64,000 bases of DNA from contig CANGFT010000006.1 of the NCBI GenBank assembly GCA_947453205.1, positions 1 to 64,000 of the forward strand, in the 5' to 3' direction. The DNA comes from Beijerinckiaceae bacterium. Lineage in GTDB: Bacteria; Pseudomonadota; Alphaproteobacteria; Rhizobiales; Beijerinckiaceae. This document shows, one piece after another, positions 1 to 8,098 of the stretch. The notes under the pieces are model-generated. The model made no database searches and was not told the DNA's origin. It worked only from the letters and a program-made list of their open reading frames with translations. The position numbers and the translations under genes were made by a program. Positions within the stretch are counted from its first letter, which is position 1. The number at the start of each line of letters is the position of its first letter.

Positions 1-1
1 G

Positions 2-133
2 ACCTGGAAACGGTCATATGGATTGCGACGAATGCGATGGATGGGATTGGCTAAGGCCTCGTTGCAGATCCGCCTCACCGCTATCGCTTACAATATGAAG
101 AGAGCACAGACTATCCTCGCAGCCGCCGTATGA
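2..133 (+). mobile_element. C-terminal end of an IS transposase (partial)
   Basis: The frame is open from the window edge to a TGA and encodes about 43 residues. They include the stretches RRMRWMGLAKASLQ and RLTAIAYNMKRA, which recall the final helix of DDE transposases of the IS5/IS1182 type (usual pattern LAYNLKR). Only the tail is in the window, so catalytic residues and the left inverted repeat are outside it. The right end of the element was not located. The family call is recall of a motif, not a search result. It fits the accessory character of the following 1.8 kb. Confidence 0.55.
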
Positions 134-206
134 GCATCTGACGAGGGGATAACAGCCTTTGGTCGCTAAATACCCACCAAACGCCACCCTTCACCGGTAA
201 AAATCT

Positions 207-530
207 TTGAATGACGCTGGATCAACGTCAAGATTACAAAATAGCTCCTCCGCGCACAGGTCTCATTATCTCTTCAAAAGAGCGAACTACGTGAAGCCAA
301 CGTGGTTCTGTGGTGTCAAAGCACCCAACGCCAAGGGCTACGTGTCCTGCTCAACGAAAACCACAGACGAGCACCAGGCGCCCGCCTTCGCCAACGATCT
401 TTTCAACAAGACCCTTGTCGAAGCCGCGAGCGGGCAAGAGGTGAATTCAAAAAAGACAGCCCATGCTCGTCATCAGCCCCAGTCGGTGGAGTTGATCAAA
501 AACCTCCAGAGCTTTGGTGGAGCGCAATGA
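207..530 (+). pseudogene. probable N-terminal fragment of a tyrosine-type integrase
   Basis: This is a 107-codon open frame. Its middle, around VKAPNAKGYVSCSTKTTDEH followed by AFANDLFNKTLVEAASGQ, resembles the SAM-like core-binding region of phage/island integrases (…STKTxDEHxAxxFAxDLYNK…). The catalytic domain with the R-H-R-Y residues does not follow in any frame before the next gene, so this is read as a degraded fragment. It lies between an IS tail and a low-GC methyltransferase gene, as expected for island debris. The alternative is a chance open frame. The overlapping +2 frame is treated as a shadow. Confidence 0.35.
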
Positions 531-670
531 CGACAAACACTCAGGGGTCGGGAAAGCACAATGTATGCATAAACAATACACCTTTCGACAGAAATCACGA
601 AACGCCTTACATTGAAACGCAAAGCGAAGACATGACCGGAAATTTTTATAATGACATCATTTCCAAATTC

Positions 671-1426
671 TTATCCGGCCCTCACAGCTAAGGCGTTGGC
701 TACTACGAAATAGCCGTTCTTCGTCTGAATATAGTCCGTATAGGTCGCAACGAAACTGAATCCAAATTGAGAGATGTAATCTGATAATTGATTCAATGAG
801 CCTCCGCTTGCACCCTCTTTTAATGTAAAGTCGTTGAATTCAAATTGAATGAAATCAATATGTTTTCCTCTTAAAAGTCGTTCTGCTCCACGAACAACCG
901 AGAAGTCGTTTCCTTCTGTGTCAATCTTCAGGAAACTGATATGGTCGATCTTGTTCTGTTCGCAAAAAAGATCCAACGTAGTAGCCGAAACTGTAGCTTC
1001 GGTCGGCCTCATCCCCATCCGTTCTGGATACCTCGCATTAGGAACTAAACTGCTTATCGTGCTCCCATCGCCATATTCATAGAGCTTAACGTCAGCGGCT
1101 TTGTCTGTAAGCGCCAGTTCAAATGGATGAAATCGATTACTTTGGACGTTTTTACGAAGAATTTCAAAGGCTGGCTTGTGCGGTTCAAAAGCAAAGATGT
1201 GAGAGCTTGGAAACGACGTAAGATATTCCCGCGAAGCGGCGCCTTCATGAGCACCAACATCAAAGACGACATCAATCGGCCTGTCTAAAGACAGACTGAG
1301 TGTGTTGACGTCATTTATGGGGTCTAAGCCATACTTGATATGATCGACGCTTCGAACGCCAATCCCGAACGTTTTTCTAAGTTCTTTTTTGATTTTGCGG
1401 CGCACCGTTTTAAACATCTTATCCAA
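671..1426 (-). CDS. FkbM family SAM-dependent methyltransferase
   Basis: The 251-residue protein has a class I methyltransferase fold. The SAM-binding motif I is VVFDVGAHEG (about 53-62), the acidic EP pair follows at 81-82, and KIDTEGND (about 167-174) is the FkbM-family signature. FkbM proteins O-methylate sugars or small molecules in polysaccharide and natural-product pathways; the substrate here cannot be inferred. No signal peptide or membrane segment is seen, so it is probably cytosolic. Base composition is clearly AT-richer than the genes from 2 kb onward and mobile-element debris lies just upstream, so recent transfer is likely. No sugar-biosynthesis neighbour is present. Confidence 0.85.
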   Translation of the reverse strand: MDKMFKTVRRKIKKELRKTFGIGVRSVDHIKYGLDPINDVNTLSLSLDRPIDVVFDVGAHEGAASREYLTSFPSSHIFAFEPHKPAFEILRKNVQSNRFHPFELALTDKAADVKLYEYGDGSTISSLVPNARYPERMGMRPTEATVSATTLDLFCEQNKIDHISFLKIDTEGNDFSVVRGAERLLRGKHIDFIQFEFNDFTLKEGASGGSLNQLSDYISQFGFSFVATYTDYIQTKNGYFVVANALAVRAG

Positions 1427-1877
1427 TCCCTATTCCACCAGCCGCCGCCCCGCCTCCTCCGCCCCTTCAATGCACCGCTGAGCGGTGCTGCGATAAGAGC
1501 GGCCACCAGAAAGCTGAACATCCCTCGACGAGCCACCAACCCTTGAGACCTCCCTCGCCCAATTGGTGATTGCTGGCCGGATCCCACTATGGCTTGAAGG
1601 GCCTGTAAAGCAAAGAGCAGGATGATCTGTCGTCGCCGCTAGCGGCCATATCCGCCATGCGCGACGCCAAGGTGTTCTATCGCCTCCCAAGCGCCCATCA
1701 CGCTCAAAAAATCCGACAAGACAACCGAAACGCTGCACAGGAGCCGCTAGGTAATCATTCCTTAAGGGTCGCGTCACTTTCAAGAACGGTGTGGCGCTCT
1801 TGTGCGCGACGAATCACGCAATCTCGTTTACTCTTCTGAAAAGCCGCTGGGCTGACGGCGCCGCGAGGGGTGATGAC
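1427..1877. other. non-coding stretch with possible gene remnants
   Basis: About 450 bases lie between the methyltransferase and the next credible gene. Open frames here are short, on both strands, without ribosome binding sites, and I do not accept any as genes. A short stretch on the minus strand resembles the neighbouring porin-like gene and is listed separately. The region looks like the decayed border between an acquired segment and the resident chromosome. Confidence 0.5.
1639..1704 (-). pseudogene. possible short remnant of an Omp25/31-like barrel gene
   Basis: Read on the minus strand, this stretch gives WEAIEHLGVAHGGYGR followed by a stop. It lines up with TWEGFHLGVHGGYA in the intact outer-membrane gene just downstream in the window. 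Bases also agree in blocks (atccgccatg, cgacgccaaggtg). The segment is only about 20 codons, so chance cannot be excluded. If real, it is what remains of a duplicated porin-like gene. Confidence 0.3.
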
Positions 1878-2057
1878 ATGTACAGTGTGGTCCATAAGAG
1901 GTCGCAATCCCGGGGCGACTACTATTGCGTCTATGACGCGGGACGACTGGTGTTCCGCACATCGGATTCGCGCGCGGCCAGAGAATGGCTGAAGCGCAAT
2001 CCCGGCTATGTCGAGCCCCCGCCACGGCCTGCCGTGTGCAGGATGCGGGTGGCCTGA
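1878..2057 (+). CDS. small hypothetical protein, 59 residues
   Basis: The ATG follows a good ribosome binding site (GAGGGG, about seven bases upstream). The protein is basic and compact, with a likely beta-hairpin followed by a helix (YYCVYDAGRLVFRTSDSRAA) and a proline-rich tail. It has no signal peptide and no family I recognise. A longer in-frame start 87 bases upstream has no ribosome binding site and was not chosen. It stands alone between the accessory edge and the outer-membrane protein gene. Confidence 0.5.
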   Translation: MYSVVHKRSQSRGDYYCVYDAGRLVFRTSDSRAAREWLKRNPGYVEPPPRPAVCRMRVA

Positions 2058-2096
2058 GCCATCCGCCGACCCGGCGCAGCGCTGGCGGAAACGTCC

Positions 2097-2822
2097 CTAG
2101 AAACGATAGTTCACGCCGGCGCGGACCATATTCAGCCCCGTGGCTTCGGAGCGTCCGCGCAGGCCGTCGCCGACATGGGCGTAGAGATATTCGAGCCTGC
2201 CGCTGACATTGCGGGTCAGGGCGTACTCCGCCCCCAGACCCAGCGTCCAGCCGACATAAATCCCCGATGACTCGCCGGTCTGCGTCCCCGTGACGACGCC
2301 ATTCGTGCTGGTCACGGCCAGCGTGGAGCGTTGCAAGGCCGCGGCCACGCCGCCCGTTCCATAGATCAGCAGGTGGTCAAAGGCATAGCCGATGCGGCCG
2401 CGCAGGGTGACGACCATGTCCGTCCTGCCTTCCAGCCGCGCCTTCGCAGGCGCCGTGTCGAGCACGCCATCCGCCCCCTGGCTTCCCCGCAGGCTCGCCT
2501 TTGCGATGTCGGCCTCGACGCCGACCACCATCCCGCCGGCCTGCAAGGAATAGCCCGCCTGCAGGCCGCCAATGACGCCCGAGCCGCCCAGTTGAGCCTT
2601 GATCGCCGACCCGTCCGCATTCGCCACGGGCGACAGGTCGGCCTTGCTGGCGCCTTTCGCGGCATATCCGCCATGGACGCCAAGGTGAAAGCCCTCCCAG
2701 GTCGTGGCGGCCGGAGCCATGATCGGCGCGCTCGCGGGCGCCGGCGTCCTGCCCTGAAGGTCCGCGCCGAACGTGGCTGCGGGGGACAGGAGCAGCAAGG
2801 CGGCAGGCATCAGTCTCCTCAT
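2097..2822 (-). CDS. outer-membrane beta-barrel protein, Omp25/Omp31-like porin family
   Basis: The 241-residue precursor has a Sec signal peptide at about 1-20. After a short linker comes WEGFHLGVHGGYA, the typical first strand of small rhizobial 8-stranded barrels. Alternating hydrophobic strands follow, ending in the terminal aromatic motif NYRF recognised by the BAM machinery. The late strands YVGWTLGLGAEYAL and GRLEYLYAHVGD also match the Omp25/31 pattern. These proteins are abundant surface components that stabilise the outer membrane; no specific substrate is implied. It is divergent from the L,D-transpeptidase gene, with about 245 bases of shared upstream region. Confidence 0.85.
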   Translation of the reverse strand: MRRLMPAALLLLSPAATFGADLQGRTPAPASAPIMAPAATTWEGFHLGVHGGYAAKGASKADLSPVANADGSAIKAQLGGSGVIGGLQAGYSLQAGGMVVGVEADIAKASLRGSQGADGVLDTAPAKARLEGRTDMVVTLRGRIGYAFDHLLIYGTGGVAAALQRSTLAVTSTNGVVTGTQTGESSGIYVGWTLGLGAEYALTRNVSGRLEYLYAHVGDGLRGRSEATGLNMVRAGVNYRF

Positions 2823-3068
2823 GAAGTCCTCGCATCATTCAAACGAATCAGAGTTAACTGAAGCTTAGCTTTAAATGGTTAACAAATCTTTAAAATAGTG
2901 ACAGGCCGCCAGCCTGCGGCCAAGGTGAAGCCAGTGTTGCCGGGTAACCACTGCTTCACCACGAATGAAGCAAAATCAGCTCTTGCGGTTGCCAAGAGCT
3001 GGGCCTTGATGAAAATAAGGTCAGGGTTCAGCCGTGTCGTCGACCCACTCTTTTCCGAGGCCATTCCC

Positions 3069-3695
3069 ATGCGTCGTCATATTCCGGCCCTCGCCGGCGT
3101 CATCGCGGGACTGATGCTCGCATCGGCCCCCGCCCTCGCCCTCTCCGTAGACGTGATCGATCTTGAGACGCGCGTTCCCGCGCCCGCGATCCAGCGCGCC
3201 GCGCCCCCGCCGGTCCAGACGCCGGCTCGCGAGAGCGCGCAGCCGCAGCAGGGCTCCATCCCGCGTCAGATCGTGGACTGGAGCGGCCAGGAGCCCGCCG
3301 GGTCCATCGTCGTCTCCACCCAGGAGCGCCGCCTCTATCTCGTCCTCGGCGATGGCAAGGCCATGCGCTATGGCGTGGGCGTGGGTCGTCCGGGCTTTGA
3401 ATGGGCGGGCGCCAAGACCATCACCAACATGCGCGAATGGCCCGACTGGACGCCGCCGCCCGAAATGCTGCGTCGCCGCCCCGACCTGCCCCGCCACATG
3501 AAGGGCGGGCCCGAAAACCCGCTGGGCGCGCGGGCCATGTATCTTGGCTCCTCGCTTTATCGCATCCATGGCTCCAACGAGCCCGACACCATCGGTCAGG
3601 CCGTCTCCTCCGGCTGCATCCGCATGACCAACGATGACGTGACCGACCTCTATACGCGCGTCAAAGTGGGCGCGATGGTCACCGTGATGCGCTGA
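3069..3695 (+). CDS. L,D-transpeptidase (YkuD/ErfK domain), exported
   Basis: From the chosen ATG the protein has 208 residues: a signal peptide (1-24), a proline-rich linker (about 36-65) and a YkuD domain (about 78-208). The catalytic signature is complete, with HGSN at 167-170 and SGCIRM at 181-186, Cys183 being the nucleophile. Such enzymes form 3-3 peptidoglycan cross-links or attach proteins to the wall in the periplasm. An upstream in-frame ATG would add 57 residues ahead of the signal peptide and is rejected. A terminator follows directly. Single-gene transcription unit. Confidence 0.92.
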   Translation: MRRHIPALAGVIAGLMLASAPALALSVDVIDLETRVPAPAIQRAAPPPVQTPARESAQPQQGSIPRQIVDWSGQEPAGSIVVSTQERRLYLVLGDGKAMRYGVGVGRPGFEWAGAKTITNMREWPDWTPPPEMLRRRPDLPRHMKGGPENPLGARAMYLGSSLYRIHGSNEPDTIGQAVSSGCIRMTNDDVTDLYTRVKVGAMVTVMR

Positions 3696-3718
3696 GCCGC
3701 GACGAATGGAGAGGACAA

Positions 3719-3742
3719 AGCCGGGCCATGCGCCCGGTTTTT
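3719..3742 (+). terminator. Rho-independent terminator after the L,D-transpeptidase gene
   Basis: A CCGGGC/GCCCGG stem with a five-base loop is followed directly by TTTTT on the plus strand. Confidence 0.8.
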
Positions 3743-3802
3743 CATTTGACCGCCAGATCGCTTATTTCCCTGAAGGATCGGTTATTTCCAACGAAGGGTC
3801 GC

Positions 3803-4204
3803 TTATTGGCCCTTGGGGTCGCGGCTGAGGCCTCTGGCGGCAAGCTCCGCCTCATAGGCGGCCCATTTCGCCTCGCGCTTGACGGCGAGGTCATGGATCC
3901 AGGCGAAGGTGTAGATGCCCGTCGAATGGCCGTCGCTGAACAGGAGCCGCACCGCATAATTGCCGGTGGGCTGGATGTCGGTGATGGCCACATGGCGCTT
4001 GCCGAATTGCAGTTGACGCTGGGACGGGGAGTGGCCCTGAACCTCGGCGCTCGGGCTCTCGACCCGCAGATATTCCGCGCTGAGCGTGTGCCGCTCCCCA
4101 TCGTCGAAGGCGATGGTGAGCGCGCGCCCGCCCTCGGACAGACGAAGTTCGGTGGGCCAAGGCGTTTGAGCGGGCGACGCGGCTGGCGATGAGGCGTTGG
4201 TCAA
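3803..4204 (-). CDS. DUF971 domain protein (GBBH-like N-terminal domain)
   Basis: This 133-residue protein matches the DUF971 pattern: WPTELRLSEGGRALTIAFDDG at the start, then the L-AEYLRVESPSAEVQGH core, DIQPTGNYAVRLLFSDGHSTGIYTW-like beta strands and a helical C-terminus. The same fold occurs as the N-terminal domain of gamma-butyrobetaine hydroxylase. In bacteria, stand-alone DUF971 genes often sit near molybdenum-cofactor or mrp/apbC Fe-S genes, and both moaA and mrp lie within 5 kb here. A role in Fe-S or cofactor metabolism is inference from that context. Cytosolic. Confidence 0.8.
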   Translation of the reverse strand: MTNASSPAASPAQTPWPTELRLSEGGRALTIAFDDGERHTLSAEYLRVESPSAEVQGHSPSQRQLQFGKRHVAITDIQPTGNYAVRLLFSDGHSTGIYTFAWIHDLAVKREAKWAAYEAELAARGLSRDPKGQ

Positions 4205-4261
4205 GGTGAGCTCCCTTTGACCAAGCTATAAGCCCTTCGCGCCCTCGCCGGAAGGGCGCCG

Positions 4262-4591
4262 TCAGCGCGGGGCGGGTTTCGCCAGCTTCGCCATCCGGCG
4301 CGGCGGGAGCGGCGGCTCCCGTCCCGGCGTTTTCTGGACCGCGCGGAGGGCCGCCTTGGCGAAACGGCGCTTGTGACGCAGCACCTGCGGGGCGGGCTGG
4401 GCCTGCGCGGGGGCCGCGAATGGACCTTGCTGGGGCGCTGCGGCCACGGACAGGGGCGCTGGCGCGGCTGGGGGGCTTTGCGGCGCAGGTGCTTGTTGCG
4501 CCGGATTGGCGGGCGGCGCCTCCGCCCTCGAATAGCGGATCAATCCCGAGACCAGAAAGGCTGCAAGGAAGAGAAACGCGAAAAAGCGCAT
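4262..4591 (-). CDS. hypothetical Pro/Ala-rich membrane-anchored protein
   Basis: The 109-residue protein has an N-terminal hydrophobic segment (about 2-19, [18 protein letters not shown]) that is either an uncleaved anchor or a signal peptide. A low-complexity Pro/Ala/Gln stretch follows (24-70), then a very basic tail (72-109, KRRF…[10 protein letters not shown]). No domain is recognisable. The start was placed at the MRFF methionine because upstream codons lack hydrophobicity and read antisense to the moaA leader. It is divergent from moaA. Function unknown. Confidence 0.5.
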   Translation of the reverse strand: MRFFAFLFLAAFLVSGLIRYSRAEAPPANPAQQAPAPQSPPAAPAPLSVAAAPQQGPFAAPAQAQPAPQVLRHKRRFAKAALRAVQKTPGREPPLPPRRMAKLAKPAPR

Positions 4592-4714
4592 GATCCGGGT
4601 CCGCCGAGGGCTATGAACACTGAGACTGGACAACCAATCCGCCCTGCTGCGGTTCCCGCCCTTTTCTTGGGCGCGCGCAGCGCATACATTGCCGCTCAGG
4701 AGGTCGCATCGTCC

Positions 4715-5749
4715 ATGAACATCCCCGTCAAGACCGCGCAGCCCGTGGGTGGCCAGCCGCTCGTCGATCCTTTCGGCCGGGCGATCACCTATATTCGCGT
4801 GTCCGTGACGGATCGCTGCGATTTCCGCTGCGTCTACTGCATGTCCGAAGACATGACCTTCCTGCCCAAGCAGGATCTGCTGTCCCTGGAGGAGCTGGAC
4901 CGGCTCTGCACGGCCTTCGTGACGCGCGGCACGCGCAAGATCCGCATCACCGGCGGCGAGCCGCTGGTGCGCCGGGGCATCATGACCCTGTTCCGCTCGC
5001 TGTCGCGGCATCTGGCCTCAGGCGCGCTTGAGGAGGTCACGGTCACCACCAATGGCTCGCAGCTCGCGCGCCATGCGCAGGAGCTCGCGGACTGCGGCGT
5101 CAAACGCATCAACGTCTCCCTCGACACGCTCGATCCCGATAAATTCAAGGCCGTCACCCGCTGGGGCGATCTGTCGAAAGTGCTTGAGGGGATCGACGCC
5201 GCGCAGCAGGCGGGGCTCGCCATCAAGATCAATGCGGTCGCCCTGAAGGGCGTCAATGACGACGAGATTCCGCAACTGATCGAATGGGCGCACGGGCGCG
5301 GCATGGACATGACCTTCATCGAAGTCATGCCGCTTGGCGATGTGGAGGCTGCGCGCGTCGATCAGTACTGGCCTTTGACGCAACTGCGCGCCAGCCTGCT
5401 GGACCGCTACACGCTCGAAGACATCGACTACCAGACCGGCGGCCCGGCGCGTTATGTGCGCGTGAAGGAGACGGGCGGGCGCGTCGGCTTCATCACGCCG
5501 CTGACCCACAATTTCTGCGAGGGCTGCAACCGCGTGCGCATCACCTGCACCGGCACGCTCTACATGTGCCTGGGGCAGGAAGACGCCGCCGACCTGCGCA
5601 CGCCGCTGCGGGCCTCGCCCACCAACGAGGCGCTCGACGCAGTGATCGAGGCCGCCATCGCCCGCAAGCCCAAGGGCCACGATTTCGTCATCGACCGCAC
5701 GACGCGCCAGCCTGCCGTGGGCCGGCATATGAGCGTTACGGGGGGTTAG
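4715..5749 (+). CDS. moaA: GTP 3',8-cyclase MoaA
   Basis: The 344-residue radical-SAM enzyme converts GTP to 3',8-cyclo-7,8-dihydro-GTP, the first step of molybdenum cofactor synthesis. The N-terminal cluster motif is C35-x3-C39-x2-C42 (CDFRCVYC), with the GGEPLVR motif downstream. The second, substrate-binding cluster is FCEGCNRVR followed 13 residues later by Cys. The chain ends in the conserved Gly-Gly tail (SVTGG) needed for activity. An AGGAGG ribosome binding site precedes the chosen ATG; longer in-frame starts are less likely. Other moa/moe genes are not nearby, so the pathway is dispersed. Confidence 0.95.
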   Translation: MNIPVKTAQPVGGQPLVDPFGRAITYIRVSVTDRCDFRCVYCMSEDMTFLPKQDLLSLEELDRLCTAFVTRGTRKIRITGGEPLVRRGIMTLFRSLSRHLASGALEEVTVTTNGSQLARHAQELADCGVKRINVSLDTLDPDKFKAVTRWGDLSKVLEGIDAAQQAGLAIKINAVALKGVNDDEIPQLIEWAHGRGMDMTFIEVMPLGDVEAARVDQYWPLTQLRASLLDRYTLEDIDYQTGGPARYVRVKETGGRVGFITPLTHNFCEGCNRVRITCTGTLYMCLGQEDAADLRTPLRASPTNEALDAVIEAAIARKPKGHDFVIDRTTRQPAVGRHMSVTGG

Positions 5750-5755
5750 GCATTC

Positions 5756-5791
5756 GGCAGTCGGCAGTCGTGTTTCATGATGCCGACTGCC
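5756..5791. terminator. hairpin between convergent moaA and hydrolase genes
   Basis: A perfect 11-bp stem (GGCAGTCGGCA pairing with TGCCGACTGCC) encloses 14 bases and fills the gap between two convergent genes. No strong T-run follows on either strand, so a terminator role is likely from position but not certain. Confidence 0.5.
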
Positions 5792-6861
5792 TAACGCCCA
5801 ATCCCCTCCAGCCACGCCCGCGCCACCTCGGCGATCTCCGCATTGTTCTTCTCGAGCATGAGCATATGCCCGTTGCCGTGGATGCCGAGATCCTTGAGCC
5901 GGACATAGGTCGTGTTCATGACGCCGGCCTGCCTGAGATAGCGCACGGTGCAATGGTCATAAGGCGCGTGATAGGAAGCCTCCGCCTCCACCACCAGCAC
6001 GGGAATGTCCTGCAAATGGGCGAGCTTGCGCGCGGGCTCGGCCTGCTCCCAGCAGCGCACGCGATCCGGCGCGTCGGGCCGCTCCTGCCGCACGAAGCGC
6101 AGGTCTTGCGGCGAAGACAGCGGGGGATCGTAGGTCAGCGGCGGCGCGGTCAGGCCATAGGGCTTGGCGAAGGGGCCGTCCTCGAACCAGTCCGGCGGGC
6201 CCTTGGTCACATTGTCGAAGACCGGAGGCCCGGAGGGCTCCATGGCGACGATGGCCTTCACAAGCTCGGGGCGCGCATCGGCGACCAGCCAGCCGAAGGT
6301 TCCAGATTGCGAATGGGTGAAGAGGATCGCAGGGCCGATCCTGTCGAGCAGGGCCGCGCCCGCATCGCGGTTGAGCTCCTGCTGACGGGGGAAGCTCGCC
6401 AGCGAGGGAAAGTTCTGCGCAAAGAACTGATCGAAGACGGGGTCGCCCTCCACGCCCTCGCCGGGCCACTGCGTATGCAGCTCCGCCTGCGGCCAGAGCT
6501 TGTAGCGTTCAGGCGCCGTGAACTGCTGCTGGACGCGGGCGACCGAATGGCGCGATTGCTCGCCTGTTTCGCGCAGATGCGGAGATCGCGCGCGCGAGGG
6601 CTGATCGAGCACATAGACCGCATAGCCCGCGCGCAGGAAGAACTGCCGCCAGCCTTCGCGGCCGTCAGGCGTGCCCGTATAATTGAGCCCGCTCTGCCCG
6701 CCGCCCGAGAACATGACGATGGGCAGCGGCTTGGCGCGCTGCGCGGGGATCTGGAACTCGACATACATCTGGCCCGCGAGGAAGCGCCCGTCAGCGTGCT
6801 CCTCATAATGGCCGCCGACGAAGAAATAGCCCTGCTCGGCGATGCTGATGGGATCAGCCAT
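5791..6861 (-). CDS. alpha/beta-hydrolase (esterase-like)
   Basis: The 356-residue protein is an alpha/beta-hydrolase. The oxyanion region is FSGGGQSGLNYTG, the nucleophile elbow is HSQSG with Ser186, and the candidate acid and His lie near VEAEASYH and HGNGHMLML at the C-terminus. No signal peptide is seen although some relatives are secreted. Substrate unknown; the family includes esterases and lactonases. It is 68 bases downstream of the TRAP binding-protein gene on the same strand, so the two may be cotranscribed and the hydrolase might act on an imported compound (inference). Confidence 0.75.
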   Translation of the reverse strand: MADPISIAEQGYFFVGGHYEEHADGRFLAGQMYVEFQIPAQRAKPLPIVMFSGGGQSGLNYTGTPDGREGWRQFFLRAGYAVYVLDQPSRARSPHLRETGEQSRHSVARVQQQFTAPERYKLWPQAELHTQWPGEGVEGDPVFDQFFAQNFPSLASFPRQQELNRDAGAALLDRIGPAILFTHSQSGTFGWLVADARPELVKAIVAMEPSGPPVFDNVTKGPPDWFEDGPFAKPYGLTAPPLTYDPPLSSPQDLRFVRQERPDAPDRVRCWEQAEPARKLAHLQDIPVLVVEAEASYHAPYDHCTVRYLRQAGVMNTTYVRLKDLGIHGNGHMLMLEKNNAEIAEVARAWLEGIGR

Positions 6862-6929
6862 GGTTTCCTGCCCCGCTTGATTGACGCTGCGGAGCCTAGC
6901 CTGATTTGCGCCGACGCGAAACGACCCGC

Positions 6930-8018
6930 TCAGCCCTTGGCCCGCTGGCGGATGATGAAGTTGTCATAGGGATATTCGGCCACCTGCCACCAGACATATT
7001 GCTCGTTGCGGAAGCGCATGTAGGCGTCATGCACGCGCTGGAAAGTCGGATCGGCGGCGCTGGCGTCGCGGAATTCGGCGATGGAGGCCTGCCAGCAGGC
7101 TTCGAGAATGTCCTGCGGAAAGGCGCGCAGCTTCGCCCCCGCCTCGACAAGCCTGCGCACGGCGACCGGATTGAGCGTGTCATAGCGGGCGAGCACATCG
7201 GCGTTGGCGAGTTCGGCGGCGGCGCGCACCACGCTCTGGTAGCCCTTCGGCAGGGCGCTCCACTTGGCCAGATCAAAGGCGAGATGGATGGCCATGCTGC
7301 CCTGCCACCAGCCGGGATAATAATACCAGGGCGCGACACGCGTGAGCGACAGCTTCTCGTCATCGACCGGCGAGACCCAGCCGGCTGCGTCGAGCGCGCC
7401 GCTTTCAAAGGCGCCGACGATCTGCGCGCGCGACGCGGCGGTGGGGATCACGCCAAGCCGCGTGAGCATCTTTCCCGCAAGGCCGGAAACCCTGAACCTG
7501 AGGCCGCGCAGGTCTGCGACAGAGCGCAGCTCGTTGCGGAACCAGCCGCCCATCTGGCAGCCGGTGTTGCCCGCAGGCAAGGCGAAGAGTCCGTGGTCGA
7601 CGAGCAGTTCATTCACAAGATCGGTTCCGCCGCCGTAACGGAAGAAGGCGTTCTGCTCGCGCGCGTTCATGCCGAAGGGCACGCCGGTGGCGAAGACGAG
7701 CGCGGGCTGCATGCCCCAGTGGTAGAAAAGCGCCGTCTGTGCGCAATCGGCCTTGCCGCTCTTCACGGCGTCAAGGGCTTGCAGCGGGGGAACGATCTCG
7801 CCCGCCGGATGCAGCTCGATGATGAACCGTCCATCGGTCATCTCGCGCACGGCCTGCGCGAAGGTCTGGGCGCCCGACCAGATGGTGTCGAGCGTGGTGG
7901 GAAAGCTTGATGTGAGCCGCCATGTCACGCTCGGCGCGCTCTGGGCCACCGCAGGGGCCGCAAAGGCGCCCCCCGCCCCGGCCAAACCGACGCCAGTCAG
8001 AAAATCACGACGTTTCAT
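6930..8018 (-). CDS. TRAP transporter solute-binding protein, DctP family, Tat-exported
   Basis: The 362-residue precursor starts with a twin-arginine signal (MKRRDFLTGVGLAGAGG, cleavage near AVAQS). The mature part has the DctP fold with the WRLTSSFPTTLDTIW start, EIVPPLQALDAVKSGKADCA, and the Arg-containing GLRFRVSGLAGKML region that usually binds the carboxylate. It resembles the 2-oxo-acid or mannonate-type group (TakP-like), but the ligand is not determinable. No DctQ or DctM membrane subunit is adjacent, so it must work with a distant transporter or be an orphan. The methionine before the twin Arg was chosen over an upstream ATG. Confidence 0.85.
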   Translation of the reverse strand: MKRRDFLTGVGLAGAGGAFAAPAVAQSAPSVTWRLTSSFPTTLDTIWSGAQTFAQAVREMTDGRFIIELHPAGEIVPPLQALDAVKSGKADCAQTALFYHWGMQPALVFATGVPFGMNAREQNAFFRYGGGTDLVNELLVDHGLFALPAGNTGCQMGGWFRNELRSVADLRGLRFRVSGLAGKMLTRLGVIPTAASRAQIVGAFESGALDAAGWVSPVDDEKLSLTRVAPWYYYPGWWQGSMAIHLAFDLAKWSALPKGYQSVVRAAAELANADVLARYDTLNPVAVRRLVEAGAKLRAFPQDILEACWQASIAEFRDASAADPTFQRVHDAYMRFRNEQYVWWQVAEYPYDNFIIRQRAKG

Positions 8019-8098
8019 GCCCGCTCCTCGCCTGCCCGGGATCACGATCCCATGCGCCTGCGACGAAGATATGGAGCGGCGGTGCGTCGATTAGAAGT

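Noticed and set aside
302-691. 129-codon plus-strand frame
   Set aside because: It overlaps the integrase-like frame and the end of the methyltransferase gene, is rich in Arg and Ser as shadow frames are, and has no ribosome binding site or recognisable motif.
1430-1783. 117-codon minus-strand frame
   Set aside because: No ribosome binding site, Arg/Gly-rich composition and overlap with other short frames; treated as decayed non-coding DNA.
2904-2921. GGCCGC/GCGGCC hairpin upstream of the L,D-transpeptidase gene
   Set aside because: A six-base GC stem is expected often by chance in this genome and has no T-run or conserved setting.
2898-3068. N-terminal extension of the L,D-transpeptidase
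   Set aside because: It would place 57 non-hydrophobic residues before a clear signal peptide.
5284-6969. 561-codon plus-strand frame
   Set aside because: It runs antisense to the alpha/beta-hydrolase and out of frame over moaA, both with clear motifs; a GC-driven shadow.
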